From NCBI RefSeq assembly GCF_000371785.1, contig NZ_AQUI01000002.1:1341275-1405274 (forward strand): DNA of 64,000 bases, in the 5' to 3' direction. Within the stretch, counting starts at the first letter, position 1; the number at the start of each line of letters is the position of its first letter. The notes beneath the pieces were generated by a model. The model was not told the DNA's origin and made no database searches. It saw nothing but the letters and a program-made list of their open reading frames with translations. A program made the translations under genes and the position numbers. This document shows positions 51,809 through 62,483 of the stretch, one piece after another. The DNA is from Actinopolyspora halophila DSM 43834. Lineage in GTDB: Bacteria > Actinomycetota > Actinomycetes > Mycobacteriales > Pseudonocardiaceae.

Positions 51809-54356
51809 CCTACGAGTGGCGTCAGCCCCGGAGGGCTGGCGCCACGAGCCGCCCGACTCACCGGCCTGAACACCCTGCCTCTGGTTGCGATCCTCGCCAG
51901 CCCCGGAGGGCTGGCGCCACGGTTCGGCGTCGACGGCACAGGCTCGTCCGTGCACGTCGTTGCGACCCTCGCCAGCCCCGGAGGGCTGGCGCCACGTTCG
52001 CCGGTGAGTACGCGATCGACGACGACGTACTGTTGCGATCCTCGCCAGCCCCGGAGGGCTGGCGCCACGACTCTGCACTTTTTAGGCATAGTGCCATGAC
52101 CTAACCGTTGCGATCCTCGCCAGCCCCGGAGGGCTGGCGCCACCAGGGTCCGCCGGGGCCGAGCTGCCCGGACGGCTACGTTGCGATCCTCGCCAGCCCC
52201 GGAGGGCTGGCGCCACACTTGATTGCTCCTGCGTCGTAGTTGACTACACAGGTTGCGATCCTCGCCAGCCCCGGAGGGCTGGCGCCACCACGACCATGAC
52301 CGCGTGCCCGATCGGGCCCCACTGGTTGCGATCCTCGCCAGCCCCGGAGGGCTGGCGCCACCATCTACGTCCGCACCGGCACCTTCGCCGATGAGCTGGT
52401 TGCGATCCTCGCCAGCCCCGGAGGGCTGGCGCCACATCGATGGCGCGGCGGATCTCGTCGACGTAGCCGTCGTTGCGATCCTCGCCAGCCCCGGAGGGCT
52501 GGCGCCACATTTCTGCGCTTTCTGGCCCGGAGCCATTTTCACCGTGAGTTGCGATCCTCGCCAGCCCCGGAGGGCTGGCGCCACTCTTCCCACCAGCCAA
52601 GCTCGTTGCTCTCTTCCAAGAGTTGCGATCCTCGCCAGCCCCGGAGGGCTGGCGCCACATCCGCCGCAGACAGCGCACCGGCCGAGATGCCAGTGCTGTT
52701 GCGATCCTCGCCAGCCCCGGAGGGCTGGCGCCACGTGGCGTTGAGCCCGTGTTGGTGTTCGATGAAGTCGCCGTTGCGATCCTCGCCAGCCCCGGAGGGC
52801 TGGCGCCACGTGCCGCACGGTTACGTCGTGCTCGTACAGGTCGGTGTTGCGATCCTCGCCAGCCCCGGAGGGCTGGCGCCACTTTCACGGAATCCGATTC
52901 GGGCGAGATCGTGCACACGGTTGCGATCCTCGCCAGCCCCGGAGGGCTGGCGCCACTTGTCGACCACAACAACGAGATAACCCTCGACATCGTTGCGATC
53001 CTCGCCAGCCCCGGAGGGCTGGCGCCACTCCGAGGCCGCGGCCAGGACTTCGGCCTCGGCGGTGAAGTTGCGATCCTCGCCAGCCCCGGAGGGCTGGCGC
53101 CACATCAGAAATCGCGGTCAACGAGCGAGACAACGCCTCGTTGCGATCCTCGCCAGCCCTGGAGGGCTGGCGCCACGGTCGAGTTCGCCGGAGCCCAGTC
53201 GAGGAGCTCCTGTTGCGATCCTCGCCAGCCCCGGAGGGCTGGCGCCACGGCCCGGCCGGTTTCGAGTCCGTCGTGGAGGATCTCGTTGCGATCCTCGCCA
53301 GCCCCGGAGGGCTGGCGCCACGGGCCATCTCGACGCCGCCCTTCAGATCCGAGGCATGTTGCGATCCTCGCCAGCCCCGGAGGGCTGGCGCCACCCCGCC
53401 ACCTGCGCCACCATGCGGCAATGTGCGGGTGGTTGCGATCCTCGCCAGCCCCGGAGGGCTGGCGCCACCGAGCTGTTCAAAAGTCGACTCGACCAGGAGG
53501 ACGTCGTTGCGATCCTCGCCAGCCCCGGAGGGCTGGCGCCACAACCGCGTCCGGCCACGCCACCCTGAAAGCACGACGCGTCGTTGCGATCCTCGCCAGC
53601 CCCGGAGGGCTGGCGCCACGATCACCGGAGCCGTGTCCGGCAGTCTCGAAATGCTCGTTGCGATCCTCGCCAGCCCCGGAGGGCTGGCGCCACAGTATCG
53701 GTACTTTCCGGGACGCTCATGCTAGCGGTGGTTGCGATCCTCGCCAGCCCCGGAGGGCTGGCGCCACACGTGGTTGAGGCGTGAGCGGTTTTCCGTGCTC
53801 CACGCGTTGCGATCCTCGCCAGCCCCGGAGGGCTGGCGCCACATCCCGTGCAGGTGAAGCCGCAACTGGCTCTCCGGAGTTGCGATCCTCGCCAGCCCCG
53901 GAGGGCTGGCGCCACCGGAGGGATCGTCGACCTCACCACCGGCGACACCCGCGTTGCGATCCTCGCCAGCCCCGGAGGGCTGGCGCCACTCCGGGCTGGC
54001 CGTTCCACTGGGCGCACCACAGCAGTTGCGATCCTCGCCAGCCCCGGAGGGCTGGCGCCACTATTGCGACCGGGGCGGTTGGACCGCGTTCCCGTTGGTT
54101 GCGATCCTCGCCAGCCCCGGAGGGCTGGCGCCACATAACCAGCAGCCCACCCTGGTGGCCGACCAACTCAAAGTTGCGATCCTCGCCAGCCCCGGAGGGC
54201 TGGCGCCACGCCTGGGAGTTTTAGTCACGTTCTTTATACGGCCATAGTTGCGATCCTCGCCAGCCCCGGAGGGCTGGCGCCACTATATTACTCACCTGCC
54301 TGACATTACACAACTGGGAGTTGCGATCCTCGCCAGCCCCGGAGGGCTGGCGCCAC
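51809..54356 (-). CRISPR. CRISPR array 1, type I-C, 35 repeats / 34 spacers
   Basis: Repeats are 37 bp; on the plus strand they begin GTTGCGATCCTCGCC and end GGGCTGGCGCCAC. First full repeat at 51,884, last 54,320-54,356; spacers are 35-40 bp, and all 34 differ on reading. The crRNA-sense strand is minus: there the repeat has a 9-bp stem (CGCCAGCCC/GGGCTGGCG, loop TCCG) and ends AGGATCGCAAC, the likely 5' handle. The repeat at 51,809-51,845 has lost its handle sequence, as trailer-end repeats do, which confirms transcription from right to left. Single-base variants occur at the repeats starting 51,959 (handle) and 53,140 (loop). Confidence 0.98.
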
Positions 54357-54480
54357 GGCGATTGAGCAGGGGTTTTCAGGGTAGTCACCTCGCCGTTGTG
54401 ACTATCCCGTGACCGACACGCCGAGCAGGTGCTTGGGAACCTCGTGGCGTGTCGAGACACGCTTGCACCTCCGAAGCCGT
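54357..54480 (-). promoter_or_regulatory. Leader of CRISPR array 1
   Basis: Lies between cas2 and the newest repeat. Read on the minus strand it aligns from GGCTTCGG to CCCTGCTCAATCGC with the region just before array 2, with shared blocks GGCGTGTCGGTCAC and GTCACAAC. Should carry the array promoter and the integration anchoring sequence. Confidence 0.75.
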
Positions 54481-54513
54481 ACATCGTCACTCGCTGATGC
54501 TCTTGCCGGAAAC

Positions 54514-55818
<1,305 letters not shown>

Positions 55819-55826
<8 letters not shown>

Positions 55827-56463
55827 CCCAGTCCCCCAGGGGTAGTGGTGTGAACAACGAGGCGGAAGGCCGGACGTTCGCTTCCGGCATGCACCCCGCA
55901 CGCAACGAGCACCGATCGCATCGCGAGTCGTTGACCGCCTCGGGAACCACTTCGGACCGAAGCATTTCGCGCAGTTCGCTGACGGTGTCGCGCAGCCGAT
56001 TCTCGAGCGAGTCGTCGACAGTCACCTCGTAACGCCGTCGGTGCTTGCCCGCGAAGACGATCCCTTTCGGCACGGCGGTGTCGAACATGCCGCGCAGGCA
56101 CACGGCCTGCGCGGCGACCTGCAGATCCGCCGCGCTTCCGGAGCGGTAGCTGCCGGACTTGTGTTCGACCGGAATCGGCCCCTCGGCTCCGAACTCCACC
56201 ACGTCGCAGATGCCGTGAATCCCGAGGACGTCGTCCCACACCGGAAGAGCGGTCCAACGTCGCTGCCCGGACCTGCTGGTTCTCGAATCACCGCGGTCGA
56301 CGGCCTCGTGGGCGATCTGCCCTCGAGCCGTCTCCGCGCTGTCCTCGAAGTAGCGTTCGAGGTGAATCAGAGCGGCCTGCCTGGGGCAGTAGGCGTAGTG
56401 CTCGATCGCGGCGATCGGAATGCTCGACCACGCGGGTTCGTCCGCTCTTTCCGCCGGGTACAT
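55819..56463 (-). CDS. cas4: CRISPR-associated exonuclease Cas4
   Basis: 214 aa. HYAYCPRQAALIH (first cluster cysteine), GQIAHEAVD, then VEHKSG (nuclease E-x-K) and a C-terminal CDRCSLRAGCMP with three further cysteines for the 4Fe-4S cluster. Cas4 selects PAM and trims prespacers in type I-C. Overlaps the cas7 stop by 1 bp (TGATG) and cas1 by 8 bp. Confidence 0.95.
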
Positions 56464-57359
56464 CAGGCGACGACCTTGGTCATCGTCACTCCGCGCGGCA
56501 GGTCGTCATCGGCCACGCTGACGGAGTAGTCCCCGAAACCACGAGGCGTCTTCCCGGCTTCCGCGGCCGAGGAGACATCCACCCTGTTGAGCAGGGTGTG
56601 CGCGGGGGCGCTGCCGAACGCGTTGTCATGGCTGAACACGTACAGCCCACGGGCCGTCATGGTTCCGCGCGCGGAGGAGCGATCGTGATCGAACATCATG
56701 GCCAGCGTGCGGTAGAACAGCTCCAGGTCCGTGCTGTCCATACCGGTCTGCTGGCCGCGGCTGGCTGAGTAGTAGATCTCGGCACGGTAGAGGGCGTAGG
56801 GAACGGTCCACTTGCCGCCCATCTCAGTGGTCTCGCCCCTATCGATGTCCTCCTGCTTGGTCTGGGTGATGCGGGTTATGGCGTGGTGCTGTGGCATCAC
56901 CGGATCAACGCTCCGGGCATTGGTTACCTGCACCGGGCCGTAGATCTGGCCGAGGTCCTTGGTGGTCCCGGTGTTGAGCACGGCCCCGAACAGGCGCATG
57001 TCCGCGTAGCGCTCGGTCAACCAGGAACGCGCCGTTTTCCGGTCCTCGTCGGTGAGGGACTTCTTCTTGTCCAAACCGGTCTCGGTCTTGGAAGCGCCCA
57101 GCTTGGTGTTCAGCGCATGACCGGCTTCGACGAAGATGCCGTAACGTTCTTCGTTGTCGGTGCCCTGGGCGGCCATGGGCAGGCTGTCGCGCACCTTGCG
57201 CTTGATCGCCACGTCGGTGACCAGGCCGTGCCCGGTTTCCTCGTCCATGCGAGGCCGGTTGTCGAAATCGGGGTCGCCGTTGGGGTTCCCGTCGGCGACG
57301 TCGAAGAGGAACACCATGTCGTGGCGCACGGTCGGGTCGAGGTGCGGTTCGATGGCCAT
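56463..57359 (-). CDS. cas7: Cascade backbone protein Cas7 (Csd2, type I-C)
   Basis: 298 aa. FLFDVADGNPNGDPDFDNRPR at the N-terminus (key motif DGNPNGDPD) and DVAIKRKVRD are diagnostic of Csd2/Csh2 Cas7 proteins, which form the crRNA-binding filament of the I-C surveillance complex. Starts 32 bp after cas8c with its own ribosome site (GGAAAGGA), allowing higher expression than its neighbours. Confidence 0.96.
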   Translation of the reverse strand: MAIEPHLDPTVRHDMVFLFDVADGNPNGDPDFDNRPRMDEETGHGLVTDVAIKRKVRDSLPMAAQGTDNEERYGIFVEAGHALNTKLGASKTETGLDKKKSLTDEDRKTARSWLTERYADMRLFGAVLNTGTTKDLGQIYGPVQVTNARSVDPVMPQHHAITRITQTKQEDIDRGETTEMGGKWTVPYALYRAEIYYSASRGQQTGMDSTDLELFYRTLAMMFDHDRSSARGTMTARGLYVFSHDNAFGSAPAHTLLNRVDVSSAAEAGKTPRGFGDYSVSVADDDLPRGVTMTKVVA

Positions 57360-57391
57360 TGCTGGTTCCTTTCCGGGGAAGTGGTGGATGG

Positions 57392-59176
57392 TCAGTTCGC
57401 GGTCTCAGGCTCCGAGCCCGCTTCCTTCTCGGCTTTGCGCTTGCGGCCTTCGTCCAAGTCGTGAGCCTTCTGGTGGTGGTAGCCCAGCAGGAACATCGCC
57501 TGCTGATCGGGCGAGAGGTATCCGGTCGTGCTGTGCCCCGAATCGATCAGCCTGTGAAGCTCGGACAACTTCTGCCCGAGCGCGTAGGCCTTGGCCCTGG
57601 TGTCCCCGCGACGCCGCAGCTTGGCCAGCCACGAATTGGCGAGCTTCTCACCGGCGAGGATGGCCGGCGTCGGATTCCCGATCGCCGAGGACAGGAATCG
57701 GTCGCCGAAAGTGGCGTTCAGCTGCCCGTCGCTGGCGTGGTACTGGATCTGTTCGAGATGGGCGAAGATCCTGCCGGACACGTACGGCGTGTCCGTGCGG
57801 TTCTCGTTCAGACCTGGTGACATGTGAACCTCCTTGGAAGGATGACGACGCAGCGCCAGGCGCAGCAGCGCTGCTCGCGGAACATCGAGGTGACCGTCCG
57901 CGGCGACGCGCCCCAGCACGTGGTGCAGCACCGAGGTGGGCAGCGGGCTGCCCCGTAGGCAGCTGCTCAACAGGTCACGCTGCACGTGCTCGGGACGGCG
58001 GGCTGAGTTCGAGGTCAGGTCGGCATACGTCCTGCGTTCCGAGTCCCACTTGCCGGTAGCCAGCACCAAGCTCCAGTAGCCGCTGGGCACCGTCCCCGCT
58101 TCCCAGCGGGAAGTCACGAGGACGTCCTCGTACCACCGGGCTAGGTTGATCATGACCTCCTCGAGTGGTCTGTCGATCCAGTCGCGGATCACCACCCGCG
58201 AGGAGTTGCCGCCCAGCGTGACCGAGCAGAACCGGTCACCCGAGAACTCCTCGGCACGCTTGTCGGCAGCACCGAGCTGCCCGTTGTGCATCCGGCTGAT
58301 CAACCTGGTGACCGAGTCGGCGTTGGGCCGAGTCGACATCGCCGACAGGAAGTCGTCGTCGGGCTCTCCCAACGCCCACCACGCCATGGCGCTGTCCTGC
58401 CGCGGAAAGCGCACGACGTGCTCGGAGTCGAGCAGGTGGGTGAGGCCGGTGTTGACCGCGTCGCCGCAGTCGAAGCAGATCGGCGTGTTGCGCAGCCCCT
58501 TCGTCAGTCCGTAGCCGAACACCATCTCGTTCACGCTGACCAGAGCAGGATCGTTACCCGCTCCGGGGACGAGCCGTTTGGCCAGTTTGCCGGGGATGGT
58601 CTCGGCCAGCGGGGCGTGATGGCCGCACACCAGGCAAAGCCCCTCGTTGCCTCCGCTCTTGCGGCGGGCCACCTCCTGCACCCAGAACCGGCGCAGCGAC
58701 TCGTGCTCGATGATCGGAACCTCGTCAACCGTTATGAGCACGCCCTGCTTCGCGGTGTACGGCTCCTGCGGAACCGCCAGCTCGTCCACGCCGCCGTTGG
58801 CGTAGAACTCCCGCACGACACGGGCGGCGTCGTCCGTGTCGGCCGCGCTGTTCGCCCACGCCTCGATGAGTCGTACGAAGGCCTCGTGGCACTGGCTCAC
58901 CCGTTCGGGGTCGGTATTGTCGTCGCCCCATCCGAGGACGTACTGCACGTCGTCGGCGCCCAGTTGCGGTGCTACGCCGACGGTGCGGGTCACGGCCGGA
59001 GTCAGATGCGCGGGGCCGCGCGACTTCTTGTCATCCGGGTCCACGAGAGAAGCGAGCCGGGGCTCGCGGTGGTTCTCGCTGTACAACGCGAGTTGCCAGC
59101 GGAACTCACGCCGTCGGTGGAAGGGTTGCGTGGTGGTATGTTGCTTCGCGTACTCGACCAGGCGTTGCAGCAGCAT
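57392..59176 (-). CDS. cas8c: Cascade large subunit Cas8c (Csd1)
   Basis: 594 aa from ATG 59,176, overlapping the cas5 stop (TAATG). N-terminus MLLQRLVEYAKQH and the C-terminal LLGYHHQKAHD segment are Csd1 landmarks; CLVCGHHAPLA..CFDCGDAV provides the zinc-binding CxxC pairs. It recognises PAM and recruits Cas3. In I-C systems the 3' part also encodes the small subunit (Cas11c) from an internal start; ATG at 57,823 (SPGLNENRTD), with GGAGG upstream, is a good candidate for it. Confidence 0.94.
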   Translation of the reverse strand: MLLQRLVEYAKQHTTTQPFHRRREFRWQLALYSENHREPRLASLVDPDDKKSRGPAHLTPAVTRTVGVAPQLGADDVQYVLGWGDDNTDPERVSQCHEAFVRLIEAWANSAADTDDAARVVREFYANGGVDELAVPQEPYTAKQGVLITVDEVPIIEHESLRRFWVQEVARRKSGGNEGLCLVCGHHAPLAETIPGKLAKRLVPGAGNDPALVSVNEMVFGYGLTKGLRNTPICFDCGDAVNTGLTHLLDSEHVVRFPRQDSAMAWWALGEPDDDFLSAMSTRPNADSVTRLISRMHNGQLGAADKRAEEFSGDRFCSVTLGGNSSRVVIRDWIDRPLEEVMINLARWYEDVLVTSRWEAGTVPSGYWSLVLATGKWDSERRTYADLTSNSARRPEHVQRDLLSSCLRGSPLPTSVLHHVLGRVAADGHLDVPRAALLRLALRRHPSKEVHMSPGLNENRTDTPYVSGRIFAHLEQIQYHASDGQLNATFGDRFLSSAIGNPTPAILAGEKLANSWLAKLRRRGDTRAKAYALGQKLSELHRLIDSGHSTTGYLSPDQQAMFLLGYHHQKAHDLDEGRKRKAEKEAGSEPETAN

Positions 59177-59844
59177 TACGCCTCCACCGGAGCATCGGTG
59201 TTGATGCCGGTGCGGGGGATGTGCATCCGGCCGGATTCCAGCCTGGCGGTGAACCAGGAGAACGACGGGGACTTCTCGCCGTAGTGCACGCTGTGCAGCA
59301 TGATCCCGAGGTCGTCGGTGATCGGCTGCGGTTCGCTGTCGTCCGCGGGGCCGAAGTGCGCGCTGAACTCGCGCGTCCCGAGGTAGGGCTGGTGGAAGCA
59401 CTGGCCGCGTTCCACCCGCCGCCGGAACTGGTCACGGTAAGCCGCTTCGGGTTTCGTGGCGTGCTCCCGGAGCTCCACGTGGGCGTGGATGCGGTATGCC
59501 ACGTCGCGCAGGCATATCGAGTTCCGCTGGGTCCGGTTGCCCGGTGAGTCCACCGTGGTCTCGTGCTTGACCGCGTCCTCCAGCATGACCAGGTCGGTGG
59601 TCTCGTTGCGTTTCTGGGTGAACTGGTGGATCGGCTCGAGCACGTCGATGGCCACCGGCCGCCAACCGAATTCCGGTTTCCAGAAGATCGCTTCGAGCAC
59701 ACCGATGGCGGCGGTCGGTGTCATCACGGGGTAGGTGACCCGCTCCACCTTGAGTTCCGGACGGGTGAACAGCGCCCCCCGGCCCCAGACCTGAACGGTC
59801 AGGGGTGGGGCGCCTTCGGGAGATTTCGGCAGTTCCCGATTCAA
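59176..59844 (-). CDS. cas5: crRNA-processing endonuclease Cas5c (Cas5d)
   Basis: 222 aa from TTG 59,844, which overlaps the cas3 stop (TTGA). LTVQVWGRGALFTRPELKVERVTY (key VWGRGALF) and TPTAAIGVLEAIFWKPEF are Cas5d signatures. In type I-C no Cas6 is present, and this protein cleaves the repeat hairpin and stays on the 5' handle. The TTG start gives the normal family length; no ATG/GTG nearby fits. Confidence 0.93.
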   Translation of the reverse strand: MNRELPKSPEGAPPLTVQVWGRGALFTRPELKVERVTYPVMTPTAAIGVLEAIFWKPEFGWRPVAIDVLEPIHQFTQKRNETTDLVMLEDAVKHETTVDSPGNRTQRNSICLRDVAYRIHAHVELREHATKPEAAYRDQFRRRVERGQCFHQPYLGTREFSAHFGPADDSEPQPITDDLGIMLHSVHYGEKSPSFSWFTARLESGRMHIPRTGINTDAPVEA

Positions 59845-62054
59845 AGGACGGTCCTTTCGATCAGGTTTGAGGTGTCGATGCCGTAGGCCGGGTGGTATTC
59901 GTGGTCCCACACGTGCAGGTCACCGAGTACTGGCTTGCACAGCGCTCGGATCCCCGGGTCCTGCAGGAGCCGACGCGGCAGTGACACGACGTAGGGTTGA
60001 AGCTCGCGCAGCAGTTGTCCGCTCCGCTCCGGCTGGCTGAGCAGAAGGTTGAGATGCCGCTCGGCCTCGGGAGCGTATTTGATCGCCACGACCGGAACGG
60101 TGTCGTCGTCGAGCATCCGGAACGCCAGGGAAGGCTCGCGTGCCTGTCCACCAGCCGGGGACGGTCGCAGTGGTCCTTCCGCCACGGCCTGGAAATCCAG
60201 CTTCGAGCGATTGTCCTGAATCGCGGTGGCCCGGTCGGCGTTTTCCGTGTTGGAACGCCGGTACAGCACCTGGTAGTAGCGGTCCAGCACCTCCAGGTTG
60301 TCCGGGTCGATCACTGAGCCGTCGGATTGCGGACCGAAGTACTGGCGCGTGATATCGCTTCCGATCCGGTAGCCGGCCGGTTGGGACATGTCCGAAGCAT
60401 CGAAGACGATCACCCGTCCGAGCTCTGCTCCCTTGCCCTCCCGGTTGGCTCGTCCTGCTGCCTGCTGCAACGAGTCGGCCGGCGCCATGGCGCGGTAGAC
60501 CACCGGGCTGTCGATGTCCACACCGGCCTCGATGAGTTGCGTGGACACCACGCGGACAGGGTCACCGGCGGCCAGCCGGGTACGTACATCGTCGAGTTCG
60601 GTTTTCAGGTGTGCGCCGCACATTCTGTTCGAGAGGTGGACGATGTTCTCGATCCCGGAATCCTCCCAGTGCTGGTAGATCCTTCTCGCGTCATCGGTTG
60701 TGTTCACGACCAGCAGCGCCTGTTCGTGCTCGGCGGCGTGGTCGGCGACCTCCGACAAGGTGGGCTGCGGATCGAGCCACCACTCGTAATTCACCCGGCG
60801 CATCCGCTCGAACAGTTCGGCCGGGGCATCGACGATCTCGGGAACTTCCAGGTCCCGCCAGACGTCGAGGCTCTGGAACGAGGGCAAGGTCGCCGAGGTG
60901 AGCAGCACGGTCGTTCCGAAGTGTTCCGAGAGGGTGCGCAGCGCATCGAGAATCGGAGTGAGCACGGGCAGCGGAAGGGCCTGCACCTCGTCGAGGATGA
61001 TCACCGAATCGGCGAGGCGGTGCAGCTTGCGCATCCGGGCGGGCTTGCGGGAGAACAACGAGTCGAACAGCTGTACCGTGGTGGTCACGATGAACGGGCT
61101 GTCCCAGTTCTCCGCTGCGTGCCGGTACTTCAGCGCCTGCAGGCCCTCCTCCGGCATCCGAACGGCCGAGTGGTGTTCCAGCACGTTCTCCGCCCCGAGC
61201 ATTTCCCGGTACTCGGCCGCGTTCTGAGCGGTGACGGTGGTGAACGGAACCGCCACGATCACCCGTTTCTTTCCGTGCGCGGCCGCGTGGTGCAGTCCGA
61301 AACCGGCGCTGGTGAGGGTCTTGCCGATCCCGGTCGGAGCGGGCATGCCGTAGATGTCTGTCGGCCCCATGGCGTGTGAGACCGCCGTGCGGTAGACCTC
61401 CTCGCGGACTCGATTGATCGGGGAGTCCTCGCTGTCCGCGATTCGCTGCTGACGAGCTCGTTCGAAGGTTGCGCGAAGGGCGGACATGTCGGTGTCTGGT
61501 GAGACCCGTGGTGCCTCGAGCCCGTCGAAGTGTGCCGAGGTGTCGAGGTGATCGGCGTCCACCAGGGCGGAGAACACCATCCGCATCCCCAGTTCGGCCA
61601 GCAGCCGGGAGCCGGCCCATTCCGGTGGAACCAGTGAGTTCACCGGCAGGTCCAGGATTTCCTTCGCCTCGGGGACGGCTTCGAGGAAGCGCTTCACCGG
61701 ATCGTCGGTGAGGTCACCGTCCTCCGGATCCAACTCCTTCAGCACTTCCCGGTCGGAGAGTCCGCCGTGGTGGCCGTCGATCGCCATCGCGGCGATACCC
61801 GCCGCTGGTTTCAGCAGGTGCGCGCCCAGATCCTTGTGAGAAACGCCGACCCGCTCGTCGGTGCCTTCGACTCGCAGCAGCTTTTCCTGCCACGCGCAAC
61901 GAGCTTTCCCGCAGTCGTGGAACAGCCCGAGAGCGTATGCCAGTTCGGAGTACCCGAACGGCTCCGCGAATCGGGCGGCCAGTTCCGCTGTGGCACGTGC
62001 GTGTTCCGAGAAGCCGTGTCTGTCGCCGTTGATGTTGACGCTGTGTGCGTACAC
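59841..62054 (-). CDS. cas3: CRISPR-associated nuclease-helicase Cas3
   Basis: 737 aa from GTG 62,054. HD nuclease: GLFHDCGKA (His46-Asp47), later DGHHGG; helicase: TGIGKT (241-246), LDEVQ (355-358, DExH-like), TSATLP, and C-terminal STQLIEAGVDID and QQAAGRANREG. It unwinds and degrades target DNA recruited by Cascade. First gene of the seven-gene operon; the promoter lies in 62,055-62,359. Confidence 0.96.
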   Translation of the reverse strand: MYAHSVNINGDRHGFSEHARATAELAARFAEPFGYSELAYALGLFHDCGKARCAWQEKLLRVEGTDERVGVSHKDLGAHLLKPAAGIAAMAIDGHHGGLSDREVLKELDPEDGDLTDDPVKRFLEAVPEAKEILDLPVNSLVPPEWAGSRLLAELGMRMVFSALVDADHLDTSAHFDGLEAPRVSPDTDMSALRATFERARQQRIADSEDSPINRVREEVYRTAVSHAMGPTDIYGMPAPTGIGKTLTSAGFGLHHAAAHGKKRVIVAVPFTTVTAQNAAEYREMLGAENVLEHHSAVRMPEEGLQALKYRHAAENWDSPFIVTTTVQLFDSLFSRKPARMRKLHRLADSVIILDEVQALPLPVLTPILDALRTLSEHFGTTVLLTSATLPSFQSLDVWRDLEVPEIVDAPAELFERMRRVNYEWWLDPQPTLSEVADHAAEHEQALLVVNTTDDARRIYQHWEDSGIENIVHLSNRMCGAHLKTELDDVRTRLAAGDPVRVVSTQLIEAGVDIDSPVVYRAMAPADSLQQAAGRANREGKGAELGRVIVFDASDMSQPAGYRIGSDITRQYFGPQSDGSVIDPDNLEVLDRYYQVLYRRSNTENADRATAIQDNRSKLDFQAVAEGPLRPSPAGGQAREPSLAFRMLDDDTVPVVAIKYAPEAERHLNLLLSQPERSGQLLRELQPYVVSLPRRLLQDPGIRALCKPVLGDLHVWDHEYHPAYGIDTSNLIERTVL

Positions 62055-62359
62055 CTCTCACCCCAGTCGGTTACCTCACTCACCGGAATCGGTCAGGAAC
62101 GTATCGCGAACAACCGACAGCGATCACCCGGCCCTGCTTCGGGGGTGGGGAAGGACCGCAAGGCCACTTGGGAACCCCAAGCGTGTCCCGGAACCCCGGG
62201 AGGTTCTCAAGTGGATGCCCGGATCTGTTGGGAGAGCGAGAGATTGGAGGCTGAGGCAGCCGAGAGCGTCGTGGGGATGTGCCAGCATTGACCGCGGCGC
62301 GATGAGCAGAGAAGGGATGAGTTCGGGACGATCTCGGGTGAACGGAAGCGACGACTGCG
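62055..62359. other. Region between cas3 and the array 2 leader
   Basis: About 305 bp with no supportable gene. It must hold the cas operon promoter (minus strand) and possibly upstream promoter elements of array 2. No repeat of the CRISPR type is seen. Confidence 0.5.
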
Positions 62360-62483
62360 CTGGCTTCGGAAGGGGAAGCGTGTGTCGACATGCCGTGAAG
62401 TTCCGAAGCGTTTGTTCGGCGTGTCGGTCACAGGGCTGTCACAACCGGGGGACGGCTATCCTGAGAACCCCTGCTCAATCGCG
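62360..62483 (+). promoter_or_regulatory. Leader of CRISPR array 2
   Basis: Aligns over its whole length with the array 1 leader in mirror orientation, ending CCCCTGCTCAATCGCG directly before the first repeat at 62,484. The best-conserved blocks are the last 20 bp and GGCGTGTCGGTCAC (62,417-62,430). Confidence 0.78.

Noticed and set aside
51772..54247. Many open frames of 60-380 codons with repeating peptides such as SSPAPEGWRH or SGAGEDRN
   Set aside because: They are translations of the CRISPR repeats and spacers of array 1; peptide periodicity equals the repeat-spacer period and no ribosome sites are present.
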